A stretch of DNA of 64,000 nucleotides from CANDYO01 sp049653745 (GTDB taxonomy: Bacteria; Pseudomonadota; Alphaproteobacteria; Rickettsiales; CANDYO01). This document shows positions 9,657 through 18,825 of the stretch, piece by piece. The stretch lies in assembly GCA_049653745.1 (NCBI GenBank), contig JBASGW010000059.1, positions 28,248 through 92,247 of the forward strand, written 5' to 3'. The position numbers and the translations under genes were made by a program. The notes beneath the pieces were generated by a model, which was not told where the DNA came from, did no database searches, and worked only from the letters and a program-made list of their open reading frames with translations. Numbering within the stretch: position 1 is the stretch's first letter; each line of letters starts with the position of its first letter.

Positions 9657-9773
9657 AATTAGTATCTAAAGTTTATAAAATTATAATTGCTTTATAAATA
9701 TCTTGTGATATTCTAGCTTGGAATTATTTATTACACAGCTAATCCTATTATTTTACGAAAGGGGGGAATTAAA

Positions 9774-9974
9774 CTGGTACTAATTATCATTCACAATAAT
9801 AATATCGAAGATGGAATGAAAAAAATGAAAAGAGAACTTCAAAAAGAAGGAGTTTTTAAAGCTGTAAAAAGCAAACGTCATTTTGAAAAGCCATCTGAAC
9901 GTAAGATGAGAGAAGAAAACGAATCTTACAGAAGAAGAAGAAAACTTGAGCGTAAGCGCAATTTAGATTCTTAA
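9774..9974 (+). CDS. rpsU: 30S ribosomal protein S21, apparent CTG start
   Basis: 66 residues of S21, a small-subunit protein involved in initiation. The protein reads [CTG]VLIIIHNNNIEDGMKKMKRE and ends ERKRNLDS; the middle has the family block LQKEGVFKAV and the segment FEKPSERKMRE. From memory it aligns residue for residue with Rickettsia S21 (MILVNVH...), placing the initiator at CTG 9774. That codon lies 7 bases after a GGGGGG Shine-Dalgarno run (9761-9766). Back to the in-frame TAG at 9714 there is no ATG, GTG or TTG. The first in-frame ATG (9816) would remove 14 conserved residues. A terminator follows at once. Confidence 0.92.
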   Translation: MVLIIIHNNNIEDGMKKMKRELQKEGVFKAVKSKRHFEKPSERKMREENESYRRRRKLERKRNLDS

Positions 9975-9984
9975 TATATAAAAA

Positions 9985-10017
9985 AGCCTCAGAGATATTT
10001 TTTCTGGGGCTTTTTTT
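9985..10017 (+). terminator. Rho-independent terminator of rpsU
   Basis: AGCCTCAGA (9985-9993) pairs with TCTGGGGCT (10003-10011) with one G-T wobble and a 9-base loop, followed by a run of T. It begins 10 bases after the rpsU stop and ends before mfd, so rpsU is probably a single-gene transcript. Confidence 0.88.
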
Positions 10018-10042
10018 AATTTTCTAATAATAAAAATCACTA

Positions 10043-13000
10043 ATGTTAAAAAAAATAATTAATTCAAGAAGTAATTTTGATCTATTTCCTGTGCTTCCTA
10101 GTAGCTATGGGTTGGTCTTGAATGAACTTGCTAAAAATTCTAATAAAATATTATTTATTTGTAATGGTGATGCAGATCTTGAGTTGATCACTAAGCAAAT
10201 TAATTTTTTTAATTCGGAATTAAATATAGTAACTTTACCAAGTTGGGATTGCTCTAATTACGAAAAAATATCTCCTAATATTAGTAATTTAAATGAAAGA
10301 ATTAATTCTTTAAATAGCTTGAGTAACTTTGGCTCTAAAAATCTAATTCTTGTAACTACAATTAATTCATTAATTCAGCTATTACCTCCTAAAGATTTAT
10401 TTTTAACTCATGCAAAAATAATTAAGGTAGGAGATTTAGTTGAGAGAGAAGAGCTTTTATTATCCCTTATTAGTTTAAGTTTTCGTAGAGTTGAGGTTGC
10501 TAGTGAACCTGGTGACTTTGCAGTTAGAGGAAGCATAATAGATATTATTGCTAAAGAAAACGAGGGTTGGCGTTTAGATTTTTTTGGAAATAAATTAGAA
10601 AAAATTAGAATTTTTGATCCAATGACTCAAATATCCAGCAATGTTATTGAAGAAATAAGAATATTACCATCTAGTGAGGTTATTCTAAATCAAGAAACTA
10701 TAGAATCTTTTTGTTATAATTTTCAGCATAGCTTTGGTAGTGCAGCTACCGAACATCCTATGTATGAAGCTATTAAAAATGGAAGAAAATATCCAGGGAT
10801 GGAGCATTACCTACCATTATTTTATAAAGAATTAAGTAGTATATTTGATTATTTTGTTCCAGATTTAATTTTATTTGATAGTAACTGGGAGAAAGAGTTT
10901 TACCTTAAGCTCCAAAACATCCAAGAACATTATAAAATTAGAAAAGAATTATTGCTAAATAGATTTCAAGATGAAGTAATTTATTACCCTATAAGCCCTG
11001 AAAAATTATGGTTAGACCAAGAATCAATAATCAATAAATTAGAGCGTTATCAACAAATTAAATGCCATAGCTTTGATATAGATAGCGCTAATGGAGTTGA
11101 TTTAAAATTAAAAAGCATTGATAATTTTGATTTAATATCGCGCTCTAAAAAAGTTTCAGCTTTTGACTTATTAAAAGAATATAGAGATAAGGCCAAAAAG
11201 AAAATTATCATTGCATGCAATAGTGAAGGCTCATTGCAACGAATTAAGTCTATATTAGAAAATTATAATATTCATTGGTACCACTTAAAAAACTTTTCTG
11301 AATATAAAAATTTATCAATCAAAACAATTGGGGTTACTATCCTAAACCTTGAAGCTGGTTATAGCTATGAAGATTTTGCGATAATTAGTGAGCAAGACCT
11401 TTTGGGTAAAAAAATAGCTAGAAAAAGCAGTAGCAAAGATTTAGATCATCTAATGGCTGAGATTAATAATCTACAAATTGGTGAATATATAGTTCATAAA
11501 AATCATGGAATTGGTTTATTTTCTGGTTTGGAAGCAATAAAAGCTGCCGGAATGAATCATGATTGCCTAAAAATCATTTATGATAATGATGATATATTAT
11601 ATCTGCCGGTAGAAAATTTTGATCTATTATCTCGTTATGGATCGAGTGAAGATCATGTTCGTCTTGATAAATTAGGTGGACATTCTTGGCAATCTAGAAA
11701 AGCAAAGTTAAAAGAAAAACTAAAAGAGATTGCCGCTGAATTGGTAAAGACTGCAGCACTTAGAGCAAGTAGAGAAGGTGAGAGCTTGGTTGCTGTATCA
11801 AGTATTTATGAAGAATTTTGTGCTAAGTTCCAATACTTAGAAACGGATGATCAACTTAGGTCAATTAGAGATGTAGAGCAGGATTTATCATCTGGAAGAC
11901 CTATGGACAGATTGATTTGTGGAGATGTTGGGTTTGGCAAAACAGAAGTGGCAATGCGCGCTGCCTTTATTGCTACGAATGCAGAAAATAATGTTAAGAA
12001 ACAGGTAGCTATAGTTGTTCCTACCACTCTTTTAGCTAGGCAGCATTACCATAGTTTCTTTAAGCGTTTTTCAGGATTTCCTATCCAGGTAAAGCAATTA
12101 TCTAGGTTGGTTAGCTCAGGAGAGAGTAAGCTAGTAAAGCAAGGCTTAAAGGATGGCACGGTTGATATTATTATAGGAACACATGCTTTATTTGCCAAAG
12201 ATATAGAATTTAAAAATTTAGGATTACTAATTATTGATGAAGAACAGCGCTTTGGTGTTTTACAAAAAGAAAAATTAAAGAAATTGCAGGAACAAGTACA
12301 TATTCTAACTTTGTCTGCAACCCCAATTCCTAGAACTTTACAAATGTCACTTACTGGGATTAAAGATTTGAGCATTATTGCTTCTCCTCCCATTGACCGT
12401 CAGGTGGTGAAAACTTATATAATGAATTATGATTCTATTATAATTCGTGAAGCCATTATGAGAGAGCTTTATCGAGGGGGGCAAATATTTTATGTTTGTC
12501 CAAGAATTAGTGATTTAAACGAATTATTGCCTAAATTAAAAGAATTAGTACCAGAAATTAAGATTGTTATAGCTCATGGACAAATGAGTCCAGTTGAATT
12601 AGAGCAAATAATGAGTGATTTTTATAATAAAAAATTTCACCTCCTGTTATCAACCACAATAATTGAGTCTGGAATAGATATAGCAGAAGCAAATACTATT
12701 TTTATTCATAGGGCAGATAAATTTGGTTTATCGGCATTATATCAATTAAGGGGTAGGGTTGGCAGAAGTAATGTTAAAGCTTTTGCTTATCTTTTGTTAC
12801 CCAATAAGCAGTTAACAAAATTATCAAGCACTCGTTTAGAGGTGATGCAAACTTTAGATACTCTTGGTGCTGGATTTACGGTTGCTAGCCATGATATGGA
12901 TATTCGGGGGTTTGGAAACTTAGTGGGTGATGAACAATCTGGCCATGTGAAGGAAGTTGGTCTTGAGTTATATCAAGAAATGTTACAAGAAGCTATTTCA

Positions 13001-13483
13001 ACTCTAAAAGAAAATAAAGCTAATCAAACTCAAGAAGAATATAGTCCTCAAATTAATTTAAATTTACCAGTGCTGCTTCCAGAAAGCTACATTACTGACC
13101 TTAATTTGAGGTTAAGTATATACCGTAATTTAGCTAATTTAAAAACTGTAGCTGAAGTGGATAGTTTTGCTGTTGAATTGGTAGATAGATTTGGAGTTTA
13201 TCCAATTGAAGTTGATTATTTATTGGCAACAATAAAATTAAAAATACAGGCTAAAAAGATTAATATTGATAAAATAGATGCCGGACCAAAGGCTATAACT
13301 TTAGGTTTTAAAGATAATAATTGCTTATATCCAGAGCAAACGATGGAATTTATCAGCAAAAATCAATTAGTTATGAAATTAAGAGCTGACCATAAAATTC
13401 TTATTAGCAAGGAATTCAAGCAAGCTAAAGAAAAGATTTTATATATTTCTCAAATACTAGATAAGTTAAATTTTCTTTCATAA
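10043..13483 (+). CDS. mfd: Transcription-repair coupling factor
   Basis: Mfd displaces RNA polymerase stalled at lesions and recruits UvrA. 1146 residues is the normal length. The order is a UvrB-like N-terminal module, an RNA-polymerase-interacting domain at about 470-530 (IGEYIVHKNHGIGLFSGLE), then the RecG-like helicase core. The core has Walker A GDVGFGKTE near residue 627, IIDEEQRFG near 731 and LTLSATPIPRTL. The C-terminal TRCF domain contains LPESYI. It starts 69 bases after the rpsU stop, beyond the terminator, so its promoter lies inside or just after that terminator region. Confidence 0.98.
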   Translation: MLKKIINSRSNFDLFPVLPSSYGLVLNELAKNSNKILFICNGDADLELITKQINFFNSELNIVTLPSWDCSNYEKISPNISNLNERINSLNSLSNFGSKNLILVTTINSLIQLLPPKDLFLTHAKIIKVGDLVEREELLLSLISLSFRRVEVASEPGDFAVRGSIIDIIAKENEGWRLDFFGNKLEKIRIFDPMTQISSNVIEEIRILPSSEVILNQETIESFCYNFQHSFGSAATEHPMYEAIKNGRKYPGMEHYLPLFYKELSSIFDYFVPDLILFDSNWEKEFYLKLQNIQEHYKIRKELLLNRFQDEVIYYPISPEKLWLDQESIINKLERYQQIKCHSFDIDSANGVDLKLKSIDNFDLISRSKKVSAFDLLKEYRDKAKKKIIIACNSEGSLQRIKSILENYNIHWYHLKNFSEYKNLSIKTIGVTILNLEAGYSYEDFAIISEQDLLGKKIARKSSSKDLDHLMAEINNLQIGEYIVHKNHGIGLFSGLEAIKAAGMNHDCLKIIYDNDDILYLPVENFDLLSRYGSSEDHVRLDKLGGHSWQSRKAKLKEKLKEIAAELVKTAALRASREGESLVAVSSIYEEFCAKFQYLETDDQLRSIRDVEQDLSSGRPMDRLICGDVGFGKTEVAMRAAFIATNAENNVKKQVAIVVPTTLLARQHYHSFFKRFSGFPIQVKQLSRLVSSGESKLVKQGLKDGTVDIIIGTHALFAKDIEFKNLGLLIIDEEQRFGVLQKEKLKKLQEQVHILTLSATPIPRTLQMSLTGIKDLSIIASPPIDRQVVKTYIMNYDSIIIREAIMRELYRGGQIFYVCPRISDLNELLPKLKELVPEIKIVIAHGQMSPVELEQIMSDFYNKKFHLLLSTTIIESGIDIAEANTIFIHRADKFGLSALYQLRGRVGRSNVKAFAYLLLPNKQLTKLSSTRLEVMQTLDTLGAGFTVASHDMDIRGFGNLVGDEQSGHVKEVGLELYQEMLQEAISTLKENKANQTQEEYSPQINLNLPVLLPESYITDLNLRLSIYRNLANLKTVAEVDSFAVELVDRFGVYPIEVDYLLATIKLKIQAKKINIDKIDAGPKAITLGFKDNNCLYPEQTMEFISKNQLVMKLRADHKILISKEFKQAKEKILYISQILDKLNFLS

Positions 13484-13539
13484 TTCTTATAACAAGCTAT
13501 TAGGCAAAATATTGAATTATTTTAAAGAGATTTTAGTTC

Positions 13540-14151
13540 CTATTTTCTACCTATATTGATTTTTTGTGAAGATTTATTAGCGCTATTATTCTCTAATAAG
13601 ACCTTGTTATCTTTATCTGATGATTTAGACTCTGTGTTTGATAATGTTTTTCCTGCGTTCTTTAAATCTGTAGCTTCCGCAGGTGATATCTTTGTACTTA
13701 TTTCATTAAAATCTAGGTATTCTTGAGCTCTTTGTAACTTTCCCATCTCTGCTAGCTTCTCTGGAGTTAATTTCATTAGCTCATTAATTTGGTGAGTAGT
13801 TGTATTCAATAACGACTCAATTGACTCAGAATTTGAATTATTGTCTTTTACTTTGTTGATATCAGTGGATTTAACTTTTGAATTAGATTTTTGAGAAACC
13901 TTTTCCTCTGGATCTTTAGTTCCAGTTCTTGTAAAAAATTCTACAATTTTTTTAAATGCTATAGTCGCCAGCGGTATCTGCTTATTAATTTTTCCTAGGC
14001 TGATATCATTATTTATTGGGTTTTGGATATCATCTATAGTGTCTTTTTTGGGCTGGGAAATAAGTGAATTCTTAGCTATTTGAGTTATAGTCGACTTTAT
14101 TGGAATTACCTCTGTGTCACCATTTTGATTTTTTTTTACAACTGTTGGCAT
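13540..14151 (-). CDS. Hypothetical Ser/Lys/Asn-rich protein
   Basis: 203 residues, not recognised. It is hydrophilic and low in complexity, rich in K, N, S and D, with no membrane segment or signal peptide. A short hydrophobic/basic piece (IPLATIAFKKIVEFF) lies near residues 59-73, and a helical section around 120-155 contains LTPEKLAEMGKLQRAQEYL. The composition resembles secreted or intrinsically disordered lineage-specific proteins of intracellular bacteria, but nothing shows secretion. It stands alone, convergent with mfd and with pdxY downstream on the same strand. Confidence 0.6.
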   Translation of the reverse strand: MPTVVKKNQNGDTEVIPIKSTITQIAKNSLISQPKKDTIDDIQNPINNDISLGKINKQIPLATIAFKKIVEFFTRTGTKDPEEKVSQKSNSKVKSTDINKVKDNNSNSESIESLLNTTTHQINELMKLTPEKLAEMGKLQRAQEYLDFNEISTKISPAEATDLKNAGKTLSNTESKSSDKDNKVLLENNSANKSSQKINIGRK

Positions 14152-14264
14152 TATGTGTATCCTATGTTTTATTATTTTATATAGATTACATTCTATAAAT
14201 TAATAAAAAGTTAATAAAATTATTTATCTAGTGTATTGTATGATAAGTAAGAGAGTATAATAAA

Positions 14265-15101
14265 TTAGAGTTTAATTGCTTGAATAGCTTTAGGGGTTGT
14301 ATCGTATCTAGTGCTAATAACTTCTAATTCTTTGCTTCCTGAATTGATGGTGTTGTTTACTACTATATCCATATAGAAAACGGCATTTTTAGCAGCTAAA
14401 AGAGCGTTGTTAGTGGCAAGATAAGTGCCTAAAAAAATTGCAGAAAATAAATCACCTGTTCCATTAATTGGTTTAGAAAATTTACATTCTTTAGTATTTA
14501 CAATATATGGATCTTTGTTATCAGAGATGAAAATACTCAAATCATCAAAAGATCTTCCCAAGCCTTTAATTCCAGTTACCACCACTATTGCAATGCCTAA
14601 GTTATGAAAATAATTTGCAACCGCTTTAAGGGAGTTAGTGTCAATAATTTTAATGCCTGAAAGAAGTTCGGCCTCAAATTGATTGGGAGTTATTATATCG
14701 GCCACTAAACTAGTTTTAAAAAACTCTAACACTTCTGGTTTTACAAAACAGTTGGTGTTTCCAATAACTGGATCGCATAAGTATATAATTTTATTATTAT
14801 TAGCCTTAAATCTTGTAACAGTTTCAGTAACTTCAAGACAAGTATCTTTGCTGCCCATGTATCCAGAAAGTATGGCCTGGCATTTATCAACAGCTCCAAT
14901 GGCTTCAATGCCATTAATAATATTCTTAATATGTTCTCTTGAGAAAACTTCTCCGCGCCACTGAGGATATCCGGTATGGCAAGAAAATTGAACTGTATTT
15001 ACTGGCCAAACATCAAACCCCATCGATTGCAGAGGATACACAGCAGCCTTGTTACCAACATAACCATATACGACATGAGATTGAATAGAAAGTATAGACA
15101 T
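14265..15101 (-). CDS. pdxY: Pyridoxal kinase
   Basis: Phosphorylates pyridoxal to pyridoxal 5-phosphate with ATP, a salvage route for vitamin B6. The 278-residue ribokinase-fold protein has the PdxY/PdxK N-terminus SIQSHVVYGYVGNKAA, the PLQSMGFDVWPVNTVQFS and HTGYPQW blocks, and the C-terminal GTGD motif near residue 215 with the catalytic Asp. B6 salvage supplies cofactor for PLP enzymes in this window (alr, the class IV aminotransferase). The upstream neighbour cysA is divergent across 134 bp. Confidence 0.95.
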   Translation of the reverse strand: MSILSIQSHVVYGYVGNKAAVYPLQSMGFDVWPVNTVQFSCHTGYPQWRGEVFSREHIKNIINGIEAIGAVDKCQAILSGYMGSKDTCLEVTETVTRFKANNNKIIYLCDPVIGNTNCFVKPEVLEFFKTSLVADIITPNQFEAELLSGIKIIDTNSLKAVANYFHNLGIAIVVVTGIKGLGRSFDDLSIFISDNKDPYIVNTKECKFSKPINGTGDLFSAIFLGTYLATNNALLAAKNAVFYMDIVVNNTINSGSKELEVISTRYDTTPKAIQAIKL

Positions 15102-15235
15102 TAGATAGAGCCAAGATTATAGCTAAATATTTTAAATAAAATAGCTGAGCGTTATTAGCTTGTCAATATTGATTTAAGTAAGCAATTAGTATAGTATTTG
15201 CAAGATAATTTATTAAAATAATCAATAAAATTTAT

Positions 15236-16369
15236 ATGCAAATACTTCTACAAGAAATTAGTAAAAATTATAAGGATTGTCAGGCCTTAAGTGATGTGTC
15301 TCTTGATATTCAAAAAGGGGAGTTGATTGCTCTTGTTGGGCCATCTGGATCAGGAAAGACTACATTACTTAAAATTATTGCTGGTCTTGAAAATCCTACC
15401 AAAGGCGAGATTTATATAAATAATAAAAAAGTTACTAATTTATCTCCTAAAGATCGTAATATTGGATTCGTCTTTCAACATTATGCTTTATTTAAGCATA
15501 TGAACGTATATGAAAATATTGCCTTTCCCTATAAAGTTCAACCAAAAAAGAATAGACTAACTGAAGATGCTATTAGAATAAGAGTTAAGGAATTAGCTAA
15601 ATTAGTTCAAATAGAAAATTTATTAGATCGTTATTCTCATGAATTATCTGGCGGGCAGCGCCAAAGAGTTGCTTTAGCTAGGGCATTAGCCGTTGAGCCG
15701 GAAATATTGCTATTAGACGAGCCATTTGCGGCTTTAGATGCTAAATTAAAATTAGAACTAAGAAGATGGTTACGTAAATTACAACAAAAGAACAATATCA
15801 CTATTATTTTAGTTACACATGATCAAGAAGAGGCTTTGGATTTAGCCGATAGGGTTCTTATTTTAAATGCTGGAGCAGTGGAGCAGGTGGGTACTCCTGA
15901 AGGGGTCTATCACTCTCCTAATAATTCTTTTGTTTATAATTTTTTGGGTCATTATAATATATTTAAGGCTATAAAAGATTCACAAGGGCAAATTTCTATT
16001 TTAAATCAAACGGTTAGAGACATAGTAAAAGACAAAAAATGGTATAATAGGCATAAAATTGTATCTACCATTGCCAAGCTTTTAACCTCTAATCTTATTA
16101 AAGAAAAAGATGTTATTGAAGAATATTTTGAAGTATTTGTTAGGCCTCATGATATAGAAATTAGTATTAAGCCATTTGATGATGGATATATAATTGCCAA
16201 AGTTGTTCATATTAACTTGGCCGCTCCCATTGTTAAATTAGAACTTGAATCGGTTGAGTATGAATTAATTCAGGCAGAAATTCCTCATGAAGATTTTAAA
16301 AAACTTCAAATAGAAAAAAATACCCAAGTATATATAAAACCAAGACAAGTTACTATGTTTTCTGAGTGA
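15236..16369 (+). CDS. cysA: Sulfate/thiosulfate-type ABC transporter ATPase
   Basis: ATP-binding subunit of a CysATW-like importer. In 377 residues the ABC domain shows Walker A GPSGSGKT (35-42), Q-loop Q81, signature LSGGQRQR (137-144), Walker B ILLLDE with E162, and switch H195. A C-terminal TOBE-like region includes FVRPHDIE. Length and layout fit CysA. The likely partner permeases, cysW and cysT, are about 23 kb away at 39511-41120. No periplasmic binding protein gene is seen in the window. Substrate is assigned from family; molybdate or another oxyanion is possible. Confidence 0.85.
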   Translation: MQILLQEISKNYKDCQALSDVSLDIQKGELIALVGPSGSGKTTLLKIIAGLENPTKGEIYINNKKVTNLSPKDRNIGFVFQHYALFKHMNVYENIAFPYKVQPKKNRLTEDAIRIRVKELAKLVQIENLLDRYSHELSGGQRQRVALARALAVEPEILLLDEPFAALDAKLKLELRRWLRKLQQKNNITIILVTHDQEEALDLADRVLILNAGAVEQVGTPEGVYHSPNNSFVYNFLGHYNIFKAIKDSQGQISILNQTVRDIVKDKKWYNRHKIVSTIAKLLTSNLIKEKDVIEEYFEVFVRPHDIEISIKPFDDGYIIAKVVHINLAAPIVKLELESVEYELIQAEIPHEDFKKLQIEKNTQVYIKPRQVTMFSE

Positions 16370-16594
16370 TGTTTTTATTTGAAAATGTGTAATTTTACTT
16401 CTATATGGAAATATTTAGTAAATTTTATCACAAAAATAAGCTTTTAGTAAAAATTCTATTTGATTTTTATTTAAAAATACTACACTTATAAGATAGAAGA
16501 TATAATTGGATAAAACCAAAAATATCTTTTGTTTGATTTGAGCACCTATTAAGGTAAAGTTCAATTTATTAATAAACTTTTTGGAGACTTTTAA

Positions 16595-16735
16595 ATGAAA
16601 AATATCGTAAGCATTCTTTCTGTATTAGCAGTATTAGCATGTTCAGCTGTAAGTTTTGCTGCTGAAGAAGCAGTTGCACCAGCTGCTACAACTGAAGCAC
16701 CTGCTGCTGAAGCTACACCAGCTGCTGCTCAATAG
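16595..16735 (+). CDS. Tiny secreted Ala/Pro-rich peptide
   Basis: A 46-residue ORF starting MKNIVSILSVLAVLA. It has a clean signal peptide with likely cleavage after CSAVSFA (residue 22), leaving a 24-residue mature part made almost entirely of Ala, Glu, Pro and Thr. Evidence that it is a real gene: a GGAG Shine-Dalgarno 8 bases before the ATG, GC-richer Ala codons unlike surrounding spacer, and a strong terminator 25 bases after the stop. The function is unknown. Similar short AEAAPA-like exported peptides occur near cell-envelope genes in many proteobacteria, but I cannot assign a family. Confidence 0.75.
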   Translation: MKNIVSILSVLAVLACSAVSFAAEEAVAPAATTEAPAAEATPAAAQ

Positions 16736-16760
16736 TTTATTAACTATTTACAGTATTAAA

Positions 16761-16792
16761 AACGCGATGCTTATTGGTGTCGCGTTTTTTTT
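16761..16792 (+). terminator. Rho-independent terminator after the small secreted peptide gene
   Basis: AACGCGATGC (16761-16770) pairs with GTGTCGCGTT (16777-16786), ten pairs with two wobbles and the loop TTATTG, followed by a run of T. It ends the 46-residue peptide transcript just before the next gene, so that peptide is expressed as its own unit. Confidence 0.9.
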
Positions 16793-16820
16793 ATATTGAA
16801 CTCTGCTTAAGGAAAATATA

Positions 16821-17309
16821 ATGGAATCAAGTATTATAAAAATTCCTCAAATAAAATTAATTGGTTTAAAAGTTTATACCAGTAACCAAGACGAATTTAA
16901 TCCAGATAAAGCTCAAATAGGACGTACCATCCAAGAATATTGCCAAAAATATTTAAATCAAAACTCTAATATCATTAATAATAGTAAGTTATATTCAGTT
17001 TATTTTGAATATGAATCCAATCACAAGGGAAAATATAGTTATTTAATAGGGCAAGAGGTGGAAGAATTTTTAGACCTGCCTGAAGAATTAACTGCTTATA
17101 TTATTCCATCTCAAACCTATAAAATTTTTGAAACTAACACAGGTATTATGCCTCATGTGGTTATTGATGCGTGGAAAGAAATTTGGTCTATGGAAGATAA
17201 TTTAACTATAGGTTGTGATAGATCATATATAGCTGATTTTGAAGCTTATGACCTAAACCAGAAAGATCCATTAAATATGAATGCAGAAATTTATATAGGT
17301 ATAAAATAA
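16821..17309 (+). CDS. GyrI-like / AraC effector-binding domain protein
   Basis: 162 residues forming a stand-alone effector-binding (GyrI/Cass2) domain of the type found at the C-terminus of some AraC/MerR regulators. Family features include a YFEYESNHKGKYSYLIG strand pair, the SQTYKIFET segment, AWKEIW, and the ending FEAYDLN...AEIYIGIK, close to the usual FEvYD...yIPV pattern. There is no DNA-binding domain, so it may bind a small amphipathic or cationic ligand. It sits between a terminator and a convergent operon and is probably monocistronic. The biological ligand is not predictable. Confidence 0.8.
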   Translation: MESSIIKIPQIKLIGLKVYTSNQDEFNPDKAQIGRTIQEYCQKYLNQNSNIINNSKLYSVYFEYESNHKGKYSYLIGQEVEEFLDLPEELTAYIIPSQTYKIFETNTGIMPHVVIDAWKEIWSMEDNLTIGCDRSYIADFEAYDLNQKDPLNMNAEIYIGIK

Positions 17310-17352
17310 CTGTTACTTAACTTGTTGTTCATTTAGTAAAATCCATGATTGC

Positions 17353-17372
17353 ATCAAAAAATAGATTTTGAT
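17353..17372. terminator. Weak AT-rich hairpin between convergent genes
   Basis: ATCAAAA and TTTTGAT form a 7-bp inverted repeat around the loop AATAGA in the 94-bp gap between two convergent genes. It may act as a bidirectional terminator, but it lacks GC pairs. Confidence 0.35.
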
Positions 17373-17403
17373 ACACAGCTTTCATATACTATAGGATTAT
17401 TTT

Positions 17404-18195
17404 TTACTCTAAAAATTTAGAAATTTGATTAAAGAATTTCTTCCCTTCATCATAAGATAGCTCTGAAATTATTTCTGCTTGTTTTTGGGTAACTTGAAAA
17501 TGATGCCAATCTATTGGGTCATCCCATCTTCCTCCCCAAACAGTAAATCCATATTTTGTAAAAATATCTACAACCGTTTCTTTGCTTTCTTCAGATAATA
17601 CGCTTTCTACCATTCCATTTCTAATATTTTGGCGATTTATATATTCCATTCCTTGGGGAGGGAAGGTTGGAATATTTAATTTACCCATTTCATAATGAGT
17701 GGATAAAAAAGGATTCTGTTGTGGATTAATATCTATAGCAAGGCCGTAGGCATGAATAGAAAGCTTGTTATTTAGAGTCTTACGGCAGTTAAATGCAGAG
17801 CTATTGTTGTTTTCCATAGATTTTTCATCATTGCCATCAAACTCATTAATTAATCTAATGCTAGCAATAGGAAATTTACTTTCATATAATATTTTAAAAA
17901 TTTCTAAAACATGATCAGCAACCACATCATGAACAACAAGTTCACCATCATGGTTCTCTTTGCCATCAAAATCTATATATGAGATGTAAAGAAGATTAAG
18001 TCTTTCAATGGCTACTGGGCATTGATTTGACCAAATATTTTTTTTGATCATTTCTTCTTTTAAGGCTTTGCTAATAGAGTGTTTTGAAAAAGATTTCATA
18101 GGATTTGTAATTTTATTAATAGAATTATATACTGTAAAAACTACAAAAAAACCTATAAAGAAGCAAGTAATTAAAGCTATAACATTTTTTCTCAT
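17404..18195 (-). CDS. Membrane-anchored M15 family peptidoglycan peptidase
   Basis: 263 residues with an N-terminal membrane anchor (about 6-24) and a D-Ala-D-Ala carboxypeptidase / L-Ala-D-Glu endopeptidase-like M15 domain. The zinc motif is complete: SIHAYGLAIDIN gives H148 and D155, and DWHHFQV gives H231/H232, with the WGGRWDDPIDW block before it. It should trim peptide stems of peptidoglycan in the periplasm. The start overlaps the upstream RDD gene by four bases (ATGA), and a lytic transglycosylase heads the operon, so the three genes probably act together in wall remodelling. Exact bond specificity is unknown. Confidence 0.88.
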   Translation of the reverse strand: MRKNVIALITCFFIGFFVVFTVYNSINKITNPMKSFSKHSISKALKEEMIKKNIWSNQCPVAIERLNLLYISYIDFDGKENHDGELVVHDVVADHVLEIFKILYESKFPIASIRLINEFDGNDEKSMENNNSSAFNCRKTLNNKLSIHAYGLAIDINPQQNPFLSTHYEMGKLNIPTFPPQGMEYINRQNIRNGMVESVLSEESKETVVDIFTKYGFTVWGGRWDDPIDWHHFQVTQKQAEIISELSYDEGKKFFNQISKFLE

Positions 18196-18812
18196 TTTTT
18201 ATTTTTTTCTACACTAATAACTAAAGTATTAGAAATTTTATCATGCCAAGATTGCTTTTTTTTATCAAAAACAATCCAGAAAACTCCTAAAAATAATGGT
18301 GCAACTGATAAAATAATACTAAATAAGCGAATTATACATTGTTTAGTTGAGGGGTTACCTAATGAAGTTGCATCTACTATTTTCATAGATAACATCATAG
18401 ATCCTGGAGTGGCTTGTTTTTTTATCCAAAAAACCACCAATAATATTCCTAAGGTTATAATTTGCAGTAATTGTTCTAAAAACATTTTTATAAATCCATG
18501 ATTAATATAAAAATAATCATTTAATTCTTTATTCTCACGAACATAGGTTAGGAAGTCTATATTTTTTCCTGTTTCTTGTTTTATAGCTGAAACATCTTGA
18601 ATAGCTTGATTAATTAATTCTTGAGGAAAAACATTCCCATAAATTAAATATCCGATAATAGAAAATAATGGTAAAAATAAAATACTAACTATAGTGCAGT
18701 CTATCAAAGTGGCGATCATTCTTTTCTGAAAACCAGGATAAACACTTGGTTCAAAAAAACTGTCTTTAATCTTTTTAGGTAATGTTAAGTCGATATTTTT
18801 TTTATTAGTCAT
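18192..18812 (-). CDS. RDD family membrane protein
   Basis: 206 residues with the RDD domain. The motif region GFQKRMIATLIDCTIV holds the first membrane helix and the R/D pair. Further helices lie at about 110-130 and 155-182, with the conserved KKQATPGSMMLSMKIVD loop between them. A terminal KKQSWHDKISNTLVI is typical of RDD proteins. The function of the family is poorly defined, with transport or envelope roles proposed. Its place between a lytic transglycosylase (13 bases upstream) and an M15 peptidase (4-base overlap) suggests it supports the wall enzymes. Confidence 0.87.
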   Translation of the reverse strand: MTNKKNIDLTLPKKIKDSFFEPSVYPGFQKRMIATLIDCTIVSILFLPLFSIIGYLIYGNVFPQELINQAIQDVSAIKQETGKNIDFLTYVRENKELNDYFYINHGFIKMFLEQLLQIITLGILLVVFWIKKQATPGSMMLSMKIVDATSLGNPSTKQCIIRLFSIILSVAPLFLGVFWIVFDKKKQSWHDKISNTLVISVEKNKK

Positions 18813-18825
18813 AAATTTAACTTAT

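Noticed and set aside
12046..12393. Minus-strand ORF inside mfd
   Set aside because: Antisense shadow of the conserved helicase domain.
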